From an uncultured Desulfovibrio sp. (GTDB lineage Bacteria > Desulfobacterota > Desulfovibrionia > Desulfovibrionales > Desulfovibrionaceae), in assembly GCA_934546745.1 (NCBI GenBank), contig CAKTDV010000003.1:1-64000 (forward strand): a DNA stretch of 64,000 nucleotides, read 5' to 3'. Each line of letters begins with the position of its first letter. Position 1 is the first letter of the stretch. The position numbers were made by a program, and so were the translations under genes. Positions 1-7,737 of this stretch are shown piece by piece. The notes below the pieces were generated by a model that saw only the letters and a list, made by a program, of their open reading frames with translations, was not told where the DNA came from and ran no database searches.

Positions 1-82
1 AAATCTCCCGCCCCAGCTCCTGGCGGAACCCCTTCGGGTCCCGTTCCCAACCGGCGAAGGCGATTTCTACGCAATCTACCAC
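1..82 (-). CDS. Possible N-terminal fragment of a protein running off the left edge
   Basis: An open frame reads leftward from a GTG at 82 (or TTG at 85), just after an in-frame TGA, and begins VVDCVEIAFAGWERDPKGF. Its third codon positions are mostly G or C, as in the real genes here, and an AAGG lies about 11 nt upstream. It would lie 61 nt downstream of the transglycosylase on the same strand. The same bases also resemble a promoter (TTGACG, 17 nt, TAGAAA), so this could be promoter plus leader instead. I do not recognise the product. Confidence 0.35.
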   Translation of the reverse strand, partial: MVDCVEIAFAGWERDPKGFRQELGREI

Positions 83-143
83 CAAACGTCAAGCCTTTTT
101 GCAAAAAAAATATTTTTTTGCCGGAGAACGGGACTATGCCACG

Positions 144-1760
144 CTACTGGGCTTCCACAATCATGACGGCTCCTACGCGGAGAGCCGCTTCATCGACGTT
201 ATTCCATCGTTTAAGCTCCTCCACGGAAACGTCGTAACGGCGCGCGATGTTCCAGAGGTTATCCCCCGGACGTACGGTGTACGTTGCGCGGTTGGCACTA
301 CGGGCAGGCCGTGAAGAACCAAGCCGGCCGGAAGGGTTTTTGGCTTCGACGGCGGCGACGGGGATCTTGAGACTTTGCCCGACGCGAAGCGCATTGGGAT
401 TGCTGATGTCATTTGCCCCCTGAATATCCGCGACGCTCACGCCATATTTACGGGCGATCCCGTAGAGCGTTTCATTGGGCTGAAGCACGTGGGTTTTGCC
501 GGAAGAGGCGACTACGGCGGGCGCGGGACGGCGTTCGCGCTGGGCGTTGCGGCTGGATCCCCCCTGCCTGCTGACAGCGGTGGCGGCCATGCTGACATGA
601 CGCGGCACAAGCACCATATCTCCGGCATGGACACTATCCGTACCGGGATTGAGTGATTTCAGCTGCGCAATGGAGACGCCGCTTCGTTTGCTGATCTTGA
701 CCCAGCTATCAGACGACGTCTGCACTTTTTTCGGCTGCCACTGCGCAAAGGCCGTACTGCCGGAACCGCGCAGAAACGCTGTCGCCTGCTGCTCCACCCG
801 CTGTGGCACGTACACAAATGTGGAACGTTCCGTCGAGGTAATAGGCCGCCGGTGATGGCGGTTCATGGCCACAAAGTCTTCCCATGTCATGCCGCAGGCG
901 CGGCTCAACCCCATGAGATCCGTGCCTGGCCGCGCTGTAAAACGCAGCACGAGCGGCGCCGCTTCCGGATGTATGGGCTCAAACCCCAGCTCAGGCAGAT
1001 GGCGCATGATTTTGGTAACGGCGATGAATCGCGGCACATACTGCTTCGTTTCATCTCGCAGCTGCGCCTTGTCGTCCAGCATGTGATTACGCAGGCAGAC
1101 GCCATAGAAATTATTCGTACCGGTTCCCTCCATGGCGCGACGCATTTTCCCTTCTCCCGCATTATAGGCGGCAATGGCTGTGGGCCAGTCGCGGAAATCC
1201 CCATAGAGTTTTTGCAGATAATCAGCCGCGGCTTCCGTAGCCCGGTAGGGATCCTGACGCTCGTCCATCCACCAGTCCTGATTCAGACCATATTTCATAC
1301 CGGTATAGGGCATGAACTGCCAGGCGCCGGCAGCGCCCGCGCGGGACACGGCGTCAGGTCTGTAGCCACTTTCAACGATGGCGAGGTACGCCAGATCCTC
1401 AGGCATGCCGCGTGTCCGGAAGACTTTGCGGGAATAGGAAAGATACTTTTCCGCCCGTTTGGAAAAGACGTTCATGGTCGGACGACCCTTGTTCAGAAAA
1501 TGCTTGTACTGAAGCGTAACTTCCCGCATGGCGTCCGCGGGAATGTTGCGATCTATGGGACCAGAACTGTGCAAGGCCGCCTGCTCCGCGGGCGATAACG
1601 ATATGGCGGCCTCCTCCGAGGGAACATACAGAGAGGTATCCTCATCCACGCTTCCCCCTTGCCGGGCGCCGCACCCCGCCAGCAGTGCGGACGCCAGCAA
1701 AAAACACAATCCCCGCTTCCAGAGACGCTGATCCCCGCTACGGGTGGTCTCTTTCTGCAT
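144..1760 (-). CDS. mltD: Membrane-bound lytic murein transglycosylase D-like lipoprotein with LysM repeats
   Basis: Cleaves peptidoglycan glycan strands, probably from the inner face of the outer membrane. From the ATG at 1760 (GGGAG upstream) the protein is 538 aa, with a lipoprotein signal ending in LLAGC (Cys30). An SLT domain follows at about 115-225, with catalytic Glu130 in AIVESGY and the AYNAGEG motif. The C-terminal half has two clear LysM domains (HVLQPNETLYGIARKYGVS and YTVRPGDNLWNIARRYDVS) and one or two degenerate ones that bind glycan. An in-frame extension to 2021 is rejected because it would bury the lipoprotein signal. The architecture is classic MltD; number of LysM copies is the usual variable. 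Confidence 0.93.
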   Translation of the reverse strand: MQKETTRSGDQRLWKRGLCFLLASALLAGCGARQGGSVDEDTSLYVPSEEAAISLSPAEQAALHSSGPIDRNIPADAMREVTLQYKHFLNKGRPTMNVFSKRAEKYLSYSRKVFRTRGMPEDLAYLAIVESGYRPDAVSRAGAAGAWQFMPYTGMKYGLNQDWWMDERQDPYRATEAAADYLQKLYGDFRDWPTAIAAYNAGEGKMRRAMEGTGTNNFYGVCLRNHMLDDKAQLRDETKQYVPRFIAVTKIMRHLPELGFEPIHPEAAPLVLRFTARPGTDLMGLSRACGMTWEDFVAMNRHHRRPITSTERSTFVYVPQRVEQQATAFLRGSGSTAFAQWQPKKVQTSSDSWVKISKRSGVSIAQLKSLNPGTDSVHAGDMVLVPRHVSMAATAVSRQGGSSRNAQRERRPAPAVVASSGKTHVLQPNETLYGIARKYGVSVADIQGANDISNPNALRVGQSLKIPVAAVEAKNPSGRLGSSRPARSANRATYTVRPGDNLWNIARRYDVSVEELKRWNNVDEAALRVGAVMIVEAQ

Positions 1761-2138
1761 ACACTCCCTCCCTTGCCGCTCCTTCAAGCGGCGCAGAACG
1801 CCCTGCCGGTGGCAGAACGCCTTGCCGTTATGGTTCCGGGGAACGGCGCTGGGGATCTCTGAGCCCGCACGAAATTCAGACAACGCGCGTCGACGCCTTG
1901 CCCCACACTCACGCCGATTGAGGAAAAACGCGGTGCGTAGTACCATGAGAAAAACGCAAACACCGCTCAGGATACCGCTTTTGACATGTCTCCATTTCAA
2001 AAGTGGCGCAGCCGTAGGCACTTCGGGAAAAAGAGCTTTTTCCTTGTGTGCGGGCGTCTACTTCCACGTCCGCCAGAGCTGTCTACGCGCACAACGTGAA
2101 ACCGCCCATGCGGCGCTGTTACCGTCAAGGAGTACGCA
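1761..2138. other. Divergent intergenic region between mltD and rlmB
   Basis: The 378 nt between divergent genes contain no convincing gene. They hold the ribosome-binding site of rlmB (AAGGAG just before 2139), that of mltD, and one copy of the dispersed hairpin repeat at 1975-2013. I see no good sigma70 promoter on either strand. Confidence 0.6.
1975..2013 (+). repeat. Dispersed intergenic hairpin repeat, copy A
   Basis: CCGCTTTTGA (1975-1984) pairs with TCAAAAGTGG (1997-2006) with one G-U pair, and is followed by CGCAGCCG. The right arm shares the core TTTCAAAAGYGGCGC with other intergenic copies near 3.05, 4.01, 19.96, 35.78 and 40.0 kb. Confidence 0.6.
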
Positions 2139-2942
2139 ATGCCGTCCGACGTTTCTCCCACTCCCCTTTTGTCCGGTCTCAAACCGGTATGTGAACTGCT
2201 GCATGACGACCCGCGGCGCATTGAGCATCTTTACTGCAAAAAAGGTTTGCGCAGCCGGGAACTCATGGAAATACAGGAACGTTGCCGCCAGGCGGGAATT
2301 CGTTACACGCTGGTGGATCCGCAGGCTCTCGATCGGATCTGCCGTGAGGAAGGCGCCGCCTCCATCGCGCATCAGGGCGTCGTCGCCCGCCTGTGCGCGG
2401 TCAGCTTCCACCCACTTGAAACACTGCTTGGTGAGGCCATGCGCGCTCCGCTTCCTCTGCTGATCGCGCTGGATCAGGTACAGGATCCCGGTAATGTGGG
2501 CACACTCTGCCGCACAGCCTACGCGCTGGGCGGCGCGGGAATCATCCTGCCCCGTCACAACAGCGCCTATCTTGGCCCGGCTGCCCGGCGTTCCGCGGCC
2601 GGCACACTGGAGCGCCTGCCCATAGCCCGCGTCACAAATCTGGCCCGGGCTCTCGACGCCGCAGAAGAAGCGGGCTTTGCCATTTACGGAGCCGGCTTGC
2701 GGCATGACTCGACCGACGCTTTCCGGCAGGCTCCGACGCTGCCTGCCGTCATTGTCCTTGGCAACGAGGAGAAGGGTTTGCGCCCCGGCGTGGCCAAACG
2801 CTGCTGCCAGATGCTGCATATCCCCTTTGCCCGCCCTTTCAATTCGTTGAACGTGGCGCAGGCGGGCGGCATTCTCATTGCCCTTGCCGCCCGCGCCTAT
2901 GGCGGAAAAGCCGTCTCACGCCACGCGGAACCCGAAGCGTGA
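2139..2942 (+). CDS. rlmB: 23S rRNA (guanosine-2'-O-)-methyltransferase, SpoU/TrmH family
   Basis: A 267-aa protein of the RlmB type, which methylates the 2'-hydroxyl of a guanosine in 23S rRNA using SAM. The N-terminal part (about 10-95) matches the L30e-like substrate-binding domain. The SPOUT domain shows motif 1 (DQVQDPGNVGTLCRTA), motif 2 (VLGNEEKGLRP) and motif 3 (SLNVAQAGGILI), which form the knotted SAM site. AAGGAG precedes the ATG. It stands alone and diverges from mltD. Target assignment as RlmB rather than another TrmH-type enzyme is by family resemblance and length. Confidence 0.9.
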   Translation: MPSDVSPTPLLSGLKPVCELLHDDPRRIEHLYCKKGLRSRELMEIQERCRQAGIRYTLVDPQALDRICREEGAASIAHQGVVARLCAVSFHPLETLLGEAMRAPLPLLIALDQVQDPGNVGTLCRTAYALGGAGIILPRHNSAYLGPAARRSAAGTLERLPIARVTNLARALDAAEEAGFAIYGAGLRHDSTDAFRQAPTLPAVIVLGNEEKGLRPGVAKRCCQMLHIPFARPFNSLNVAQAGGILIALAARAYGGKAVSRHAEPEA

Positions 2943-3035
2943 CACACTTCTGAAAAAAGGGGAAAAACCCGGCGGCTCCGCTCAGGGAAAATCCCCATTT
3001 CCCCTGAACGCGCGCCTGCCTTCTCCTGGGCATGG

Positions 3036-3075
3036 CGCTTTTGAAATGCGTTCATTTCAAAAGCGGCGCTGTCCG
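3036..3075 (+). repeat. Dispersed intergenic hairpin repeat, copy B
   Basis: A perfect 13-bp stem (3036-3048 with 3053-3065; left arm CGCTTTTGAAATG) closes a 4-nt loop and is followed by GCGCTGTCCGCAC. This is the best-formed copy of the family and gives its consensus. Confidence 0.75.
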
Positions 3076-3188
3076 CACTCTCGCGTTCGCAAGAGCGGTG
3101 CATGCGTTCCACCCCAGGGAGGATCTCGGGTACGCCGCGCGGGCCTCCTCTTCACCGGGACGGATGACCGCCCGGCCTTTTTTGACGG

Positions 3189-3211
3189 GCTTTGCCCCTA
3201 TGGGGCAAAGC
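3189..3211. repeat. Perfect 10-bp hairpin
   Basis: GCTTTGCCCC and GGGGCAAAGC separated by TAT. No T-run follows on either strand, so it is not a standard intrinsic terminator. Confidence 0.6.
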
Positions 3212-3327
3212 GTTCGCGGACGCCGCCCGGGCGTGCGTTCCGCCGGCCCCATCCATCGAAAAAGGCCCGCATGCGGCGCGATCCGCGCCCGGCACAGGGA
3301 CAATCCGACAGAATGAGGCTCCTGATA

Positions 3328-3365
3328 CCGCCACGGTTTCACGGGCGCCCGTGAAACCGCGGCGG
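3328..3365. repeat. 38-bp near-perfect palindrome without a loop
   Basis: Two 19-base arms with a single mismatch; the inner 24 bases (3335-3358) are a perfect palindrome centred on GGGC|GCCC. It could extrude as a cruciform or bind a dimeric protein. No flanking gene explains it. Confidence 0.7.
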
Positions 3366-3609
3366 TTTGTGTGTCCGCCCGGCAAGCGCTGTGCCGGACG
3401 CACCAACGGCGCCGCCGTGCGGCAGCCGTTTCCCTCCCTGTCCTTCCACCGATCCGGCGCATGCCTGCCTGCCCTCAAGGAGTGGACAGCACAAGCGCGA
3501 CACAGACAGCCCCTCTCTCCCTATGCGTATGCCGTACACGCACGAGGGGCAACGATGGAAAAGACCGCAAGAACGTACCTTGCAGGGGGTCTTCTTCGTT
3601 CAGATACGT

Positions 3610-3880
3610 AAATCATACGCACTTTTTCTTCTTTGCAAAAGTCATTTATTTTTTACACAAACTCTAAAAACAACGTATCCCCCTGATAATAAAGAAAAAT
3701 AATGAAAATTTTAAATTTTTTCATTTTTTATCATACAGCAAAAAATTCTATACTTTTTCTGTAGTAAAAGTCTCAACTCACTTTAATAAAGCAATTTTAC
3801 AGTATTTTTTTAATCCACAAGTGATATTTTCAACAGAATATAAATCTAGAAAATTTCTACATAATATACAGTAAAAGAAG
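3610..3880. other. AT-rich island
   Basis: About 270 bases of strongly AT-rich sequence with runs of A and T in an otherwise GC-rich locus. Only weak open frames occur. The single TAATCCACA near 3812 is not enough to call an origin. It may be horizontally acquired or degenerate DNA. Confidence 0.5.
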
Positions 3881-3930
3881 AAATTCGTGGAAGGTGCACT
3901 CCGCAAAAACCACGCACAGAAGGAGGTGGA

Positions 3931-3969
3931 AAATAAAAAAACGCCGATCGCATATTCGATCGACGTTTT
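3931..3969 (-). terminator. Intrinsic terminator of the flagellar operon
   Basis: Read leftward, AACGTCGATCG pairs with CGATCGGCGTT around a 6-nt loop (one mismatch) and is followed by TTTTTATTTT. It lies about 130 nt after the fliQ stop, on the same strand. Confidence 0.8.
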
Positions 3970-4008
3970 CATCCACAGCTCCAGCGTATGCTGTTTCACC
4001 GTTTTTCA

Positions 4009-4030
4009 CTTTCAAAAGCGGCGCTCCTCG
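4009..4030 (+). repeat. Dispersed intergenic hairpin repeat, copy C
   Basis: CTTTCAAAAGCGGCGCTCCTCG shares the family core. Just upstream, CCGTTTTT can pair with AAAAGCGG to form a short hairpin. It lies between the terminator and fliQ. Confidence 0.5.
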
Positions 4031-4101
4031 CGGGCGGAAAAGGAGTTTTTCCCTTACGGTCATGCGTGCCAGCGCGGTCATGTTTCCAATGCGAAAACGC
4101 C

Positions 4102-4371
4102 CTAACGGATATACTGGGGAATATTGAGGAGAACTTCACGGGTAAAGGAGATGATCTTATCCATCAGCCAAGGCAAGGCCACGAGCAGGGCCAGAAACAT
4201 ACTGACGATTTTGGGAATGAATGTCAGCGTCTGTTCCTGAATCTGGGTAGCGGCCTGAATAATACTGAGAACGATGCCGACGCCAAGGCCCACGCCCAGC
4301 ATGGGTAAAGACATCATGAGGCAAAGTTCAATAGCCTGCCTCCCGAAACCGACCACAAATTCTGGCGACAT
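4102..4371 (-). CDS. fliQ: Flagellar export apparatus protein FliQ
   Basis: An 89-aa inner-membrane component of the flagellar type III export gate, with the family's length and two hydrophobic segments (about 15-38 and 50-75). It begins MSPEFVVGFGRQAIE and contains the conserved stretch IQAATQIQEQTLTFIPKI. The start at 4371 is chosen because the upstream extension to 4467 is not FliQ-like and would overlap fliP. It is the last gene of the fli operon, 43 nt after fliP, and is followed by the terminator. Confidence 0.95.
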   Translation of the reverse strand: MSPEFVVGFGRQAIELCLMMSLPMLGVGLGVGIVLSIIQAATQIQEQTLTFIPKIVSMFLALLVALPWLMDKIISFTREVLLNIPQYIR

Positions 4372-4414
4372 GGCGGAAACCTCATCATGTTGGTTACAGG
4401 GAAAAGCGCGCCCG

Positions 4415-5206
4415 TCAGAGCATGAAACTGTTGACGAGAGAACCGACAAGGAGGTTCCAGCCGTCAACCATGACGAAAAGAAGCAGCTTAAAGGGCAGCG
4501 ATACCATCATGGGCGGAAGCATCATCATCCCCATGGCAAGAAGGATGCTGGAAACGACCATATCCATAACAAGAAAAGGAATATATATCAAAAAACCGAT
4601 TGTGAAAGCCGTCTTCAATTCGCTAATGACGAAAGCGGCGGCCAGCATGATGGTCGGGACTTCTTCTTTGTTCCTGGGGGCGTCCATCTTGGTAATGGAG
4701 TAGAAAATGGAAATGTCCTTTTCCCGGGTATGCTGGAACATGAACTTTCGAATGGGCTCCTGGGCGCGATCGAGCGCCACGCTGTAATCTATCTGCTCGC
4801 GAAGGTAGGGTTGCAGGGCCTCGTCATTGATCCGCTTCCCCACAGGGAACATGATGACGACGGTCAGAAAAATGGCCAGGCTGGCCAGCACCTGGGTAGG
4901 CGGCAGCTGCTGCACACCCATAGCCTGACGCAGAAAGCTGAACACGATAATGATACGCGTAAAGCTGGTGACGGTCAAAACGATGGAGGGCGCAACGGAA
5001 AGAATGGTCAGCAGAAAGAGAACATCCAGCAGAACGGAAACCTTGCCGGGTTCAGATGCGCCGCCGGAAAGCGTCAGCTGGAGCGAGGGGGCGCTCATCT
5101 CCTGCGCCGCCTGCGCAAGGGCAGGAAGCAGCGGAATGACCGCCAGAAGGGCCAGCGCCGGCAGCATCTTCAAGAGTTTGCCGAAAGGACTTGCTTTCGT
5201 TTTCAT
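4415..5206 (-). CDS. fliP: Flagellar export apparatus protein FliP
   Basis: A 263-aa core protein of the flagellar export gate. A cleavable signal peptide (about 1-33, ending ALAQAAQ) is followed by four membrane segments. The family signatures SFTRIIIVFSFLRQAMG and the C-terminal MVVSSILLAMGMMMLPP are clear. The start lies inside the 3' end of the long fliO frame (155-nt overlap), so translation is probably coupled; only a weak GAAG precedes the ATG. The presence of a proper signal peptide supports this start despite the overlap. Confidence 0.95.
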   Translation of the reverse strand: MKTKASPFGKLLKMLPALALLAVIPLLPALAQAAQEMSAPSLQLTLSGGASEPGKVSVLLDVLFLLTILSVAPSIVLTVTSFTRIIIVFSFLRQAMGVQQLPPTQVLASLAIFLTVVIMFPVGKRINDEALQPYLREQIDYSVALDRAQEPIRKFMFQHTREKDISIFYSITKMDAPRNKEEVPTIMLAAAFVISELKTAFTIGFLIYIPFLVMDMVVSSILLAMGMMMLPPMMVSLPFKLLLFVMVDGWNLLVGSLVNSFML

Positions 5207-5669
5207 GCGACACCGTATCTTCAGAAGATAAAAGAGTGATATTCTGTTCCGTCACACCAAGGAGGAGACGTTTACCCATGAAGCGCACGACCGTCAGCCC
5301 CTTGCGGGGGCCAAGGGGCAGCTGGGCCTCCATAAGGAGAGCGTCGCGGGGCAAACTGCCGGGACGGGGCAGGAAATTGAACTTGCCATAGCGGCGCAGC
5401 AGCCAGAGCATGATCCAGAGAAAGGCCAACAGCAGAAAGACGGCGCCGAGGGCCTGAAGATAGCCGCCCCAGGAAAAGGCGTGCGGCGAGAGTGCGGGAG
5501 GCGTCGTTGCGGGCATTTGTCCGGCGGCAAATGCGGCAACGGCCCACAGGTTTCCCAGAACAAAACCCGCAATACCCAGCCAACGGCTGCCGCGCCCACA
5601 CCGGGCGGCGCGCCGCACACGCAAGAAGGGCGTGTGCGGCGCGAACCGCATGTCGCGGGGATTAGCCAA
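5052..5669 (-). CDS. fliO: Flagellar biosynthetic protein FliO with an extended C-terminus
   Basis: A 205-aa FliO-like protein, which helps assemble FliP in the export gate. It has an N-terminal hydrophobic segment (about 30-49), a second at about 70-93 (LGAVFLLLAFLWIMLWLL) and the cytoplasmic domain with LPLGPRKGLTVVRFMGKRLL and LLGVTEQ. The last 50 or so residues, rich in Ala, Gly and Ser, are read from the same DNA as the start of fliP, an unusually long overlap. The start overlaps the fliN stop by 8 nt. Homologues are often nearer 120-150 aa, so the tail may be unselected. Confidence 0.85.
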   Translation of the reverse strand: MANPRDMRFAPHTPFLRVRRAARCGRGSRWLGIAGFVLGNLWAVAAFAAGQMPATTPPALSPHAFSWGGYLQALGAVFLLLAFLWIMLWLLRRYGKFNFLPRPGSLPRDALLMEAQLPLGPRKGLTVVRFMGKRLLLGVTEQNITLLSSEDTVSHENESKSFRQTLEDAAGAGPSGGHSAASCPCAGGAGDERPLAPADAFRRRI

Positions 5670-6189
5670 GCTGCTTCACCCGTTCAATGGGGCTGATAAT
5701 ATCCGTAAGGCGCACGCCAAACTTTTCGTTAATGACGACAGCCTCACCGCGAGCCACGAGCTTGCCGTTTACAAAGACTTCCAGAGGTTCTCCGGCCAGT
5801 TTATTCAGCTCCACGACAGACCCTTGGCCGAGCTGCAGGAGCTCGTTGATAAGCAGGCGTGTCCTGCCCAGCTCCGCGGAAACGTCCAGCGGAATGTCAA
5901 GGATGAAATCCAGCTCACGCTTGAGCTTGTTGTCAGACGGCTGCCGCGCCGTTTCTGTCATATCCTTGAACTTGGCGTCGGTCGCCTGCTGCGCTGTGGA
6001 CGTTTCGGTAATCTTCTTTTCGGTGTTGACGGCTTCATCCTCCGCGAGAGATGCCGCCCAGTCAGCGGCCAGCGCGTCTTCATCGGAATCATTTGTCTTT
6101 GCATTGGCGTCGGCGTCGAAATTGAGATCGGCGTCGAGGTCCTTGCCATCGAGATCGAGCCCGGCCAAAATATCCTGATCGTCTGCCAT
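5662..6189 (-). CDS. fliN: Flagellar motor switch protein FliN
   Basis: A 175-aa C-ring switch component. The acidic, low-complexity N-terminus (about 1-85) precedes a SpoA domain at about 95-172 with ELGRTRLLINELLQLGQGSVVELNKLAGEPLEVFVNGK and IERVKQL split over the domain. It lies between fliL and fliO. No fliM lies between fliL and fliN, where many operons carry it, so FliM must be encoded elsewhere if the motor is complete. Confidence 0.95.
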   Translation of the reverse strand: MADDQDILAGLDLDGKDLDADLNFDADANAKTNDSDEDALAADWAASLAEDEAVNTEKKITETSTAQQATDAKFKDMTETARQPSDNKLKRELDFILDIPLDVSAELGRTRLLINELLQLGQGSVVELNKLAGEPLEVFVNGKLVARGEAVVINEKFGVRLTDIISPIERVKQLG

Positions 6190-6319
6190 GAGAAACCCCG
6201 TTGCTTGTCGTCGCCGCGGCTTCGCCCCCTTGAGGACGCCGCGCGGAAATTTTTGAAGATTGCCTTTTCAGGAACAGGGCGGCGCTTGCGGCACGCGCGT
6301 TCCCGCAGCCGGCGACCGG

Positions 6320-6925
6320 CTATTCCACCACAAAATCCGTGAAATACACGCGGATGATGCGCTGTGCCCCCAGAATCTGATTCAGGCGCGCGGCCACTTC
6401 TCCCTTGAGCAGCACCTTGCCGTCCGGTGTGGCGACATCCCGGTACGATTTGCCGGCCAGAAGCATGATGATAGCGTCCCGCACACGCGGCGCCTGCTGC
6501 TGGAGCTGGGCGGTCACGTCCTCGTTGAGCTCCACTTCCATACCGATCTTGAGATAGCGCCGCCCGGCGGGATCCGCCAGATTGACGGTAATGGCCGGCA
6601 GAGGCACCACAATGCCACCGCTGCGGGGCAAATCGCTCTGGCGCTCAATGCGTACGCCGCCCTGGGCGCTCTGCGGGGCGGCTTTATCGCCCCCCGGAGT
6701 TTTCTTGTCGCTGGAAGCGGTTTCCTCCTTGGCGGCATCGTTCCCCGTGCCGGGGGCTGCCGGACCGCGCAAATAAAGCCACCAGTACCCGCCGCCGCCC
6801 ACGGCGGCCAGGGTAAGCAGCACGATCAGGGCAATAATGATGCGTTTGCCACGCGACGGCTTTTTCTTTTTCTTGTCGTCTTCGCCTGCAGGCAAGGCCG
6901 CCTGCTCATTTCCTTTTGCTGCCAT
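6320..6925 (-). CDS. fliL: Flagellar basal body-associated protein FliL
   Basis: A 201-aa single-pass inner-membrane protein that sits near the stator and affects torque. A Lys-rich cytoplasmic N-terminus (KKKKKPSRGKR) is followed by a membrane segment at about 28-50 and a periplasmic FliL domain (about 90-201) ending in RIIRVYFTDFVVE. GGGAGG precedes the ATG. It is the first gene of the fliL-N-O-P-Q unit and lies about 75 nt downstream of the sigma54-like promoter. Confidence 0.92.
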   Translation of the reverse strand: MAAKGNEQAALPAGEDDKKKKKPSRGKRIIIALIVLLTLAAVGGGGYWWLYLRGPAAPGTGNDAAKEETASSDKKTPGGDKAAPQSAQGGVRIERQSDLPRSGGIVVPLPAITVNLADPAGRRYLKIGMEVELNEDVTAQLQQQAPRVRDAIIMLLAGKSYRDVATPDGKVLLKGEVAARLNQILGAQRIIRVYFTDFVVE

Positions 6926-7000
6926 GAGACCTCCCTCTTCTTACAGAGCCGTTCGCCGGAGCGAACCTGCGGCGACGTTGCCCACGCTCTTTTCCTGGAT

Positions 7001-7022
7001 AGCAAGCATTTTTTATGCCAAT
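7001..7022 (-). promoter_or_regulatory. Predicted sigma54 (RpoN) promoter of the flagellar operon
   Basis: On the minus strand, TTGGCATAAAAAATGCTTGC has the sigma54 layout: GG at -24 and GC at -12 with 10 nt between them. It starts immediately after the yggS stop codon and is about 75-100 nt upstream of fliL. Flagellar genes in this group are commonly under sigma54. This is a motif call only. Confidence 0.65.
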
Positions 7023-7023
7023 T

Positions 7024-7737
7024 TCATTTTTTTGGCGGTCGTGGCCCAAAAATATCCGTACCGATACGGACAAGCGTCGCGCCTTCGGCAATGGCCGCCG
7101 CAAAATCGCCGGACATGCCCATGGAGAGATGCGGCAGAGGCAGCCCGCATTCCGCCCGGAGACGGTCGCGCAGGCGGCGTAAACGGGCAAAATAAGGGCG
7201 AGCCGCTTCACCGGCGTCAAAAACCGGGGGCAGGCACATCAGCCCCTCAAGGGACAGATGGGGACACCTTTCCCGCACATGGTCGGCCAGGGCCGCCGCC
7301 TCCTCCGCGGGAATACCCGCTTTTTGCGGTTCCTCGCCCACATTGATTTCAAGCAGTACGGGTTGTATCGCCCCGGCGGGCATATGGCGCTCCAGCGCAT
7401 CAGCCAGCTTGACGGAATCCAGCGAATGTAGCAGCGCAAAGGCGCCGGCCACCTGCGCCGCCTTACGGCTCTGGACATGGCCGATCATATGCCAGCGGAC
7501 GCCGGAGCAAAGCCCCCGCCCCTGGAGGTCGGTGCGCTTCTCCAGCGCTTCCCGCACGTAGTTCTCACCAAAATCCACCTGCCCGGCAGCGGCCACGGCG
7601 GCCACATCGCCAGCGGGATGCAGCTTGGACACCGCCACCAGTGTCACCTCGCCGGGCTTCCGCCCCGCGGAGGCCACGGCGCTGGCCACGCGATCCAGCA
7701 CGGAGGCGTAGCGCGCGCGCAGGGCGTCGTTACTCAT
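7024..7737 (-). CDS. yggS: PLP homeostasis protein, YggS/PROSC family
   Basis: A 237-aa single-domain alanine-racemase-fold protein that binds pyridoxal phosphate and buffers its level; not thought to be an enzyme. The PLP-lysine motif VTLVAVSKLHPAGDV, the HMIGHVQSRKAAQV motif (usually HFIGxLQxNK) and LSMGMSGDFAAAIAEGATLVRIGTDIFG are all present. The start at 7737 has GGGAGAAG upstream and overlaps the era stop by 8 nt; longer starts would run into era. Cotranscription with era is likely. Confidence 0.93.
   Translation of the reverse strand: MSNDALRARYASVLDRVASAVASAGRKPGEVTLVAVSKLHPAGDVAAVAAAGQVDFGENYVREALEKRTDLQGRGLCSGVRWHMIGHVQSRKAAQVAGAFALLHSLDSVKLADALERHMPAGAIQPVLLEINVGEEPQKAGIPAEEAAALADHVRERCPHLSLEGLMCLPPVFDAGEAARPYFARLRRLRDRLRAECGLPLPHLSMGMSGDFAAAIAEGATLVRIGTDIFGPRPPKK

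Larger units (their letters stand above)
2943..3930. other. Gene-free stretch: GC-rich inverted repeats, then an AT-rich island
   Basis: About 1 kb between rlmB and the end of the flagellar operon has no ORF with convincing coding character; the overlapping open frames here have no recognisable domains. About 2943-3600 is GC-rich and holds three inverted repeats (3036-3065, 3189-3211, 3328-3365). About 3610-3880 turns sharply AT-rich. It may be a decayed region or may encode untranslated RNA. Confidence 0.6.

Noticed and set aside
1761..2021. N-terminal extension of the MltD-like protein to 2021
   Set aside because: It would place the lipoprotein signal inside the protein and cross a dispersed repeat; a good start with a ribosome-binding site exists at 1760.
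2878..3700. Several open frames of 60-158 codons after rlmB
   Set aside because: They overlap one another on both strands, have no recognisable domains or good ribosome-binding sites, and run through inverted repeats.
3790..3850. Replication origin in the AT-rich island
   Set aside because: Only one imperfect DnaA-box-like sequence is present, and dnaA/dnaN are not adjacent.
3778..4105. Short open frames of 70-77 codons around the AT-rich island
   Set aside because: They run across the fli terminator and a dispersed repeat, and have no convincing start signals.
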